Source: QKMZ01 sp012965515 (GTDB lineage: Bacteria; Cyanobacteriota; Vampirovibrionia; Obscuribacterales; Obscuribacteraceae). Taken from it: DNA of 64,000 bases. Shown here piece by piece: positions 60,242 through 64,000 of this stretch. Made by a program: the position numbers and the translations under genes. The notes beneath the pieces are model-generated. The model was not told the origin of the DNA. It saw only the letters and a list, made by a program, of their open reading frames with translations, and searched no databases. Numbering within the stretch: the first letter of the stretch is position 1; each line of letters begins with the position of its first letter. The DNA lies in assembly GCA_937879965.1 (NCBI GenBank), contig CALFMP010000049.1:380907-444906 (forward strand), written 5' to 3'.

Positions 60242-60273
60242 AGGGGCGATGCGATTAGCGTCGCCCTTTTTAT
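60242..60273 (+). terminator. Terminator after the R3H ATPase gene
   Basis: GGGGCGA/TCGCCC hairpin with TTTTTATT tail. A second CCTGAGC-GAT-GCTCAGG hairpin with GTTTTTC lies at 60375-60399. Confidence 0.8.
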
Positions 60274-60435
60274 TGCTAGATGCGCACTTCAAAAGAATCG
60301 CAGCAAAAAGGGTACCGATCAGGCACCCTTCTGTAATTCTTGATTGTTCTCTGCGCCGAGACAATGCAGCTTACCTGAGCGATGCTCAGGAGTTTTTCTT
60401 CTCGTTGTCTTTGCGCGTGAGATCCGCTACGTCCG

Positions 60436-60876
60436 TTAGGAAGCTGCTATCAGCACCGAATCCCACGCGCGAGCTTTTTTTACGTCTGACACTGCCACCA
60501 CGATCATTTTGAGCTGTTCGTCAACTTTGCGTTGCATCTCACGCAGACCTTCCATGTCTTTCGCTTTGATCAACTCTTCGATGCGTTTTTGTTGATCATC
60601 TAAAGCCTGCAATGATTTTTGCGGGTCTTTAATAACGGCGGCCCAACTCGTTCTTGCCGCGTCTACTTGCTCTGCCGTCATTCTCAAGGTTTCACGCTCC
60701 GCTTCAGTTAAAAGGTCACCGGTCTCTTCTACGATATCGTCGTTAACTGCTAGGTCTATCAATTCTGCTTGTTTATTTAACTCTTGCTTTTTCAACAGGT
60801 TTAACGGATCAAAATCCTTTTCCGGCTGCTTGGGCTGCAAGTCGCCCTTGCCGTCATTTACGTTGTCGTTAGACAT
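60436..60876 (-). CDS. Acidic helical protein of unknown function
   Basis: The 146-residue product starts MSNDNVNDGK at 60876 with only a weak ribosome-binding site. A disordered N-terminus (1-25) is followed by long charged helices, probably a coiled coil (about 30-125). No signal peptide or span. It could be a scaffold or adaptor protein. The 60877-61214 gap contains nothing else I can support. Confidence 0.6.
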   Translation of the reverse strand: MSNDNVNDGKGDLQPKQPEKDFDPLNLLKKQELNKQAELIDLAVNDDIVEETGDLLTEAERETLRMTAEQVDAARTSWAAVIKDPQKSLQALDDQQKRIEELIKAKDMEGLREMQRKVDEQLKMIVVAVSDVKKARAWDSVLIAAS

Positions 60877-61214
60877 GCCATTACCACCATTTGGTTGGAC
60901 AGAGAACAGCTACATGAGAGAGATCGGTCTATCCTATATACCACGGTTTCTATACATAGCGCTGCCGACAGTCGGGTCGGTTTGCCCCTGCCTTTGCTCT
61001 CTAAATTGCATATATAGACTAAATCTGTCAGAAGCTGGCTGATCAGCGTTCCCGCCAGTGGAACAGCGACGATATTAAGCGACAAAATTAAGGTCGTCAA
61101 TTCACCGCAACTAATTTCTCCCTGTTCTCGGTGGGAGAACTCCCACTTCAAATGTGTGATTTTGAAAAGAAGTGTGGCGGCGGTTTCTCTAGAATGTTTG
61201 ATGAAAGGGCCCTT

Positions 61215-62795
61215 CTACATCAGCTTCTTGCGGCGCGGGGGCGGCTTGGGAGGCTCATCTTCGTTAGGTTGGTCGTCAGCACCGATGGGGCGAGGAGGAG
61301 GCGGCGGCTCATGTTGGATTACCTGGGGCGGGACATTTTCTTCCTCGTCTGGCTCGTTGTCGCTCGCGTTATCGGACTCTTGAAGGCTTTCGCTATCCGT
61401 TGCTTCGGGTGATGGTACGTCCACTTCCTGAACGATGACTTGAACCATGTCATCTTCGGGAGGTGCTTCAACTTCTCCTACGTACGGATTGGAATCTTCG
61501 TCTTCGGCTTGTGACAAAACCTGATTGATCAGCCCGGCGTCGAGAAGCTCTTCTAGCGTGTCGGCGAAACTTCTGCTCGGGGCCGGTTGCAGCGTAACCT
61601 CAGGCTCAATTGCGCCAAGTCTGGGTGAAATTGCAAAAGCCCTGTCGGCAAGCACTTCCATGTCGTCTTTCTGCGGAGCGAAAGCGCCTGCAGCTGGTTG
61701 TGCCGGGGTTTGCGGCCTGCTTTGCGCAGGTACGATAGTTGGTTCTTGTTGCGCGACCGGCGCTGGTTGTGGCGGAGTTGCAGGGGCAGTGGTAGGTCCG
61801 GGTACGGGTGGTTCATTAGGCGCAATCTGGCCCGGTTCGATGAAAGAAGCAGGTTGTGCGGGAGAGGAAAATGTTTCTGCCGGTGGTGAAACGGGTTGCG
61901 CAGGTTGCGGAATTTGAGGCGCAAAACTGGTTGCGCTCGCAGCCGGGGCCGCAGACGCCGGATCAACCGTCGGTTGGGGGACTGGCGCCGCTTGCTGCGC
62001 AACGGCAGGAGCGGAGGCTTCACTTGCAGGTGGCGTTGCCGGCTGTGCTATTGATTGCGGCTCGGAAAGAGGCGCCTCGATTTTTGTCGTTTCGACAGGA
62101 TCACCTTCATCGACTGTGAATTCTTGTTTTGCCGGAGCCTGAGCCGTGATGCCCAAATCGCCAGGCAATGGCGATATGTTCGGCATGAAAGTGTGATGTG
62201 AAAACGGCGATCCCAATGGCAGTTGCCCTGCAGGCATGGGCAAGCCGAATGGAGAGCGACTGGGCATGGTTGGCGTCTGGAAAAACGGTGTCGTTCCTCC
62301 ACCGGTGATACCGTGCGCGGGCGGCAAGATAAGCGAGTCGTCGAGATCGGCGGGGAAATCGTCGGCAGCGATTGGCGCGCCGTCAGTGAGAAAGTTTTCT
62401 TGGGCTGCAGGCTGCATGTAAGTGGCAGGCGGTTCGCTGTACGGCTCGCTTAAACCCACTGTTGAAGCCAGAAGAGGCCCGCTGCTGGTGCCGGCAATAT
62501 CGGTGACGAGCGTGTTGGAAACAGTCGCTTCGCTGGAAAGCACTTTCAATTCACGATGCAGGCGGCGCAATTCGCCGGCGATGAATCTCCAGTCCGGATC
62601 AGCTTGTACGGAGGGTGCCATTTGAGAGCCTTTCTTCGCGCTCTCTGATTCTTCGAGCCCGAGGAAGACCAGCAGATTTTGCCGCACGAAGGCGCCGACC
62701 GACTGCGCTCCAGCGGCACGGGCTTGTTTTTGCACTTCCTGAAACTGCTCAGGTTTGAGGCTGATGACAATCTGATGTTCGCGCACGGCGTCCAT
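61215..62795 (-). CDS. Large Pro/Ala-rich disordered protein with RHH-like N-terminus
   Basis: The start MDAVREHQIV at 62795 lies just after GGAAGGA; an upstream ATG at 62858 is possible. Residues 1-50 (REHQIVISLKPEQFQEVQKQARAAGA..VGAFVRQNLL) resemble a ribbon-helix-helix strand-helix-helix unit, as in antitoxin or CopG-like proteins. About 400 residues of Pro/Ala/Gln-rich sequence follow, ending in an acidic stretch and a PPPPPRPIG...PPKPPPRRKK tail. The function is unknown. It could bind DNA or act as a large hub. Confidence 0.7.
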   Translation of the reverse strand: MDAVREHQIVISLKPEQFQEVQKQARAAGAQSVGAFVRQNLLVFLGLEESESAKKGSQMAPSVQADPDWRFIAGELRRLHRELKVLSSEATVSNTLVTDIAGTSSGPLLASTVGLSEPYSEPPATYMQPAAQENFLTDGAPIAADDFPADLDDSLILPPAHGITGGGTTPFFQTPTMPSRSPFGLPMPAGQLPLGSPFSHHTFMPNISPLPGDLGITAQAPAKQEFTVDEGDPVETTKIEAPLSEPQSIAQPATPPASEASAPAVAQQAAPVPQPTVDPASAAPAASATSFAPQIPQPAQPVSPPAETFSSPAQPASFIEPGQIAPNEPPVPGPTTAPATPPQPAPVAQQEPTIVPAQSRPQTPAQPAAGAFAPQKDDMEVLADRAFAISPRLGAIEPEVTLQPAPSRSFADTLEELLDAGLINQVLSQAEDEDSNPYVGEVEAPPEDDMVQVIVQEVDVPSPEATDSESLQESDNASDNEPDEEENVPPQVIQHEPPPPPRPIGADDQPNEDEPPKPPPRRKKLM

Positions 62796-63254
62796 TCCTT
62801 CCACACAAAGCCATTCTAATAGAAAATCGAGGCAAGACGGGTTTTGCATGCCCGTCAAGAGCTGGCGCGAACTTGCGAAAAGCTTGGCGCGGCGAAATCA
62901 TCCCTGAGTATTATGGCGCAGCTGCATCATAGTCCCAAAGTATTGGTCTTCAAGGGTCTTAGTTTTGCTCCCTTCGAGAACAGGAGCTGGCGCAATGCGG
63001 TGTTTGAGCATTTAGTTTCGATCGCAAGTGCATGAGCAATCAGTCATTTATCTCGGTCGAGTTAGCGCCTGATCGGCAATCATACTTTGGTTCGATTGTG
63101 CTCTCCCTGCCAGATTTCATAGGGTTTTGCCACATCTCGTTTTCACCAGCCGGAATTTTTTTCGCAGCACCCTTAAGCCACATTTGCAACGCCTTTCCTA
63201 GCTTTTCGACCGCAGTTACGGCTGTGAAACGAGTCACGAGATAGGAGAAAAGTC
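62796..63254. other. Intergenic region between divergent genes
   Basis: Both possible short frames (63032 + and 63237 -) lack ribosome-binding sites. It should hold the promoters of the genes at 62795 and 63255. Confidence 0.4.
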
Positions 63255-63836
63255 ATGACTGACACTCAGAAACCCGCTTCAATCGCTGCCCATCGCTCGT
63301 CCGTCGAATTCAAGGTGATTCCCTGTCTGAGCGTTTTTCACGAACACGAGTTCGACCCGGACAAGATCGATCTTTTCGTCGTGCTTAACGCGCGTGCCGG
63401 TTTGGGTCCGTTGTATGACGCGATCAACATGCTTCCTGGCGGCGCAGACGAACGTGTCGCGCCTCCAGAGAATACCGTCGCCGCGCGCGCCGAGCTGATC
63501 TTCGCCGGCTTTCCCAAGTCGTCCTGGCGAGACATTCGAGTGGCTTGCGGCATTTTTTCTCTTGCGCTCAAGCAAGCTGCAAAACAGCAATGTCGCAAGA
63601 TCGCACTATTGGTCACCGGCGAGCAGTTCAGCGGTGACATCGGCGAACTCGTTGGCGCGCTTGCCTGCCGCGCCCACGTCTTCGCGCAGTTGGAAGGTGA
63701 AAGCCTCAAGCTCGAGGAGATTCAGATTCTCTGCCGAGTGCAAGATGAGGCGAAGATTCTGGGCGCACTGAAGCCGAGCGCCAAGCTGTGCACTGCGTGT
63801 TTCAACGATAAGCCTCGCACGCAGACGCGGAAGTAA
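63255..63836 (+). CDS. Uncharacterised alpha/beta protein, 193 residues
   Basis: ATG 63255 follows AGGAGAAAAGTC. The sequence alternates strands and helices (KIDLFVVLNARAG, RAELIFAGFPKSSWRDIRVACGIF, CRKIALLVTGEQFSGDIGELVGALAC). A C-terminal segment holds Cys-Thr-Ala-Cys. It resembles a Rossmann-like or macro-like fold in outline, but no family motif is certain. No signal peptide. A strong terminator follows. Confidence 0.7.
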   Translation: MTDTQKPASIAAHRSSVEFKVIPCLSVFHEHEFDPDKIDLFVVLNARAGLGPLYDAINMLPGGADERVAPPENTVAARAELIFAGFPKSSWRDIRVACGIFSLALKQAAKQQCRKIALLVTGEQFSGDIGELVGALACRAHVFAQLEGESLKLEEIQILCRVQDEAKILGALKPSAKLCTACFNDKPRTQTRK

Positions 63837-63889
63837 ACCCATGCATTGCCGTTTGTCTTAACGACGACTAGCGAGAATGCTTTGAAGTG

Positions 63890-63940
63890 GGCGATTTGTC
63901 CCGAGCTGAAGATGCTCGGACAAGTCGCCTGCTTCTTTTC
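63890..63940 (+). terminator. Strong terminator
   Basis: GGCGATTTGTCCCGAGC pairs with GCTCGGACAAGTCGCC (one or two mismatches) across a 7-base loop, followed by TGCTTCTTTTC. Confidence 0.85.
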
Positions 63941-63968
63941 TTGGCACCTGTTCTATTCATCCATATAG

Positions 63969-63997
63969 TTGACATCTGTAAACGTCCAAAATATGGA
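63969..63997 (+). promoter_or_regulatory. Possible promoter at the right edge
   Basis: TTGACA (63969-63974) stands 17 bases before TATGGA, as in a sigma-70 promoter for a gene beyond the window. Confidence 0.35.
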
Positions 63998-64000
63998 GCA

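Noticed and set aside
63040..63237. 65-codon - strand frame between divergent genes
   Set aside because: It starts with GTG without any Shine-Dalgarno and occupies the expected promoter region of the gene at 63255.

Overview
The window is a gene-dense bacterial chromosome segment of about 64 kb with roughly 55 protein genes, no rRNA, no convincing tRNA, no CRISPR array, no transposase and no phage structural genes. Several genes point to the non-photosynthetic sister lineage of Cyanobacteria (Vampirovibrionia/Melainabacteria, perhaps Obscuribacterales): a Ycf45-like (SpoIIIAA-type AAA + R3H) ATPase, a BtpA-family protein, a DUF4388 (PATAN-like) protein, secreted proteins with the N-terminal domain seen in cyanobacterial MscS-type proteins, and many TPR proteins. 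No photosynthesis gene is present. This placement is an inference from gene content, not from a marker phylogeny.

Layout. 1-10.1 kb: mostly + strand genes for small unknown, secreted or membrane proteins, two TPR proteins, a DUF1439-like protein, a thioredoxin-fold protein without CXXC, and an intradiol dioxygenase. 10.3-18.5 kb: a - strand block of small unknown proteins ending in an M50 site-2 protease next to FtsH, a plausible membrane-proteolysis pair. 19.6-31.6 kb: BtpA, DUF4388, ProS, the TldD/PmbA pair, a patatin-like lipase, 3-hydroxybutyrate dehydrogenase, a permuted-papain-like membrane protein and an ADP-ribosylglycohydrolase. 32-42.6 kb: DUF1579, then - strand genes including an octapeptide-repeat secreted protein, a PDZ-less S41 protease, a TruD-like pseudouridine synthase and a HAD enzyme. 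44-51.8 kb: a cytoplasmic gluzincin, a free-standing CobQ-type amidotransferase, a HAD phosphatase, an M20 hydrolase and an isochorismatase-fold hydrolase. 52-57 kb: two tandem pairs of secreted paralogues. 57-63.9 kb: a PLP decarboxylase overlapping the Ycf45-like gene, and disordered proteins.

Most genes stand alone, with their own Shine-Dalgarno sequence and hairpin terminator. The coupled exceptions are tldD/pmbA, the decarboxylase/R3H ATPase pair and the paralogue pairs.

The most unusual content lies between genes. Three copies of a structured RNA element sit near 4.03, 10.15 and 32.63 kb, each behind a TACTAT/TATACT-type -10 box, with a compensatory base change in a helix that crosses another helix. 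Two of the copies face convergent genes, so they are probably independent small RNAs. Other candidates are a multi-branched 125-nt element before the hydroxybutyrate dehydrogenase gene, two copies of a perfect 32-bp palindrome after proS, a tandem array of dyad-symmetric 13-mers before the patatin gene, and a promoter-hairpin-miniORF-terminator cassette at 38.45-38.59 kb.
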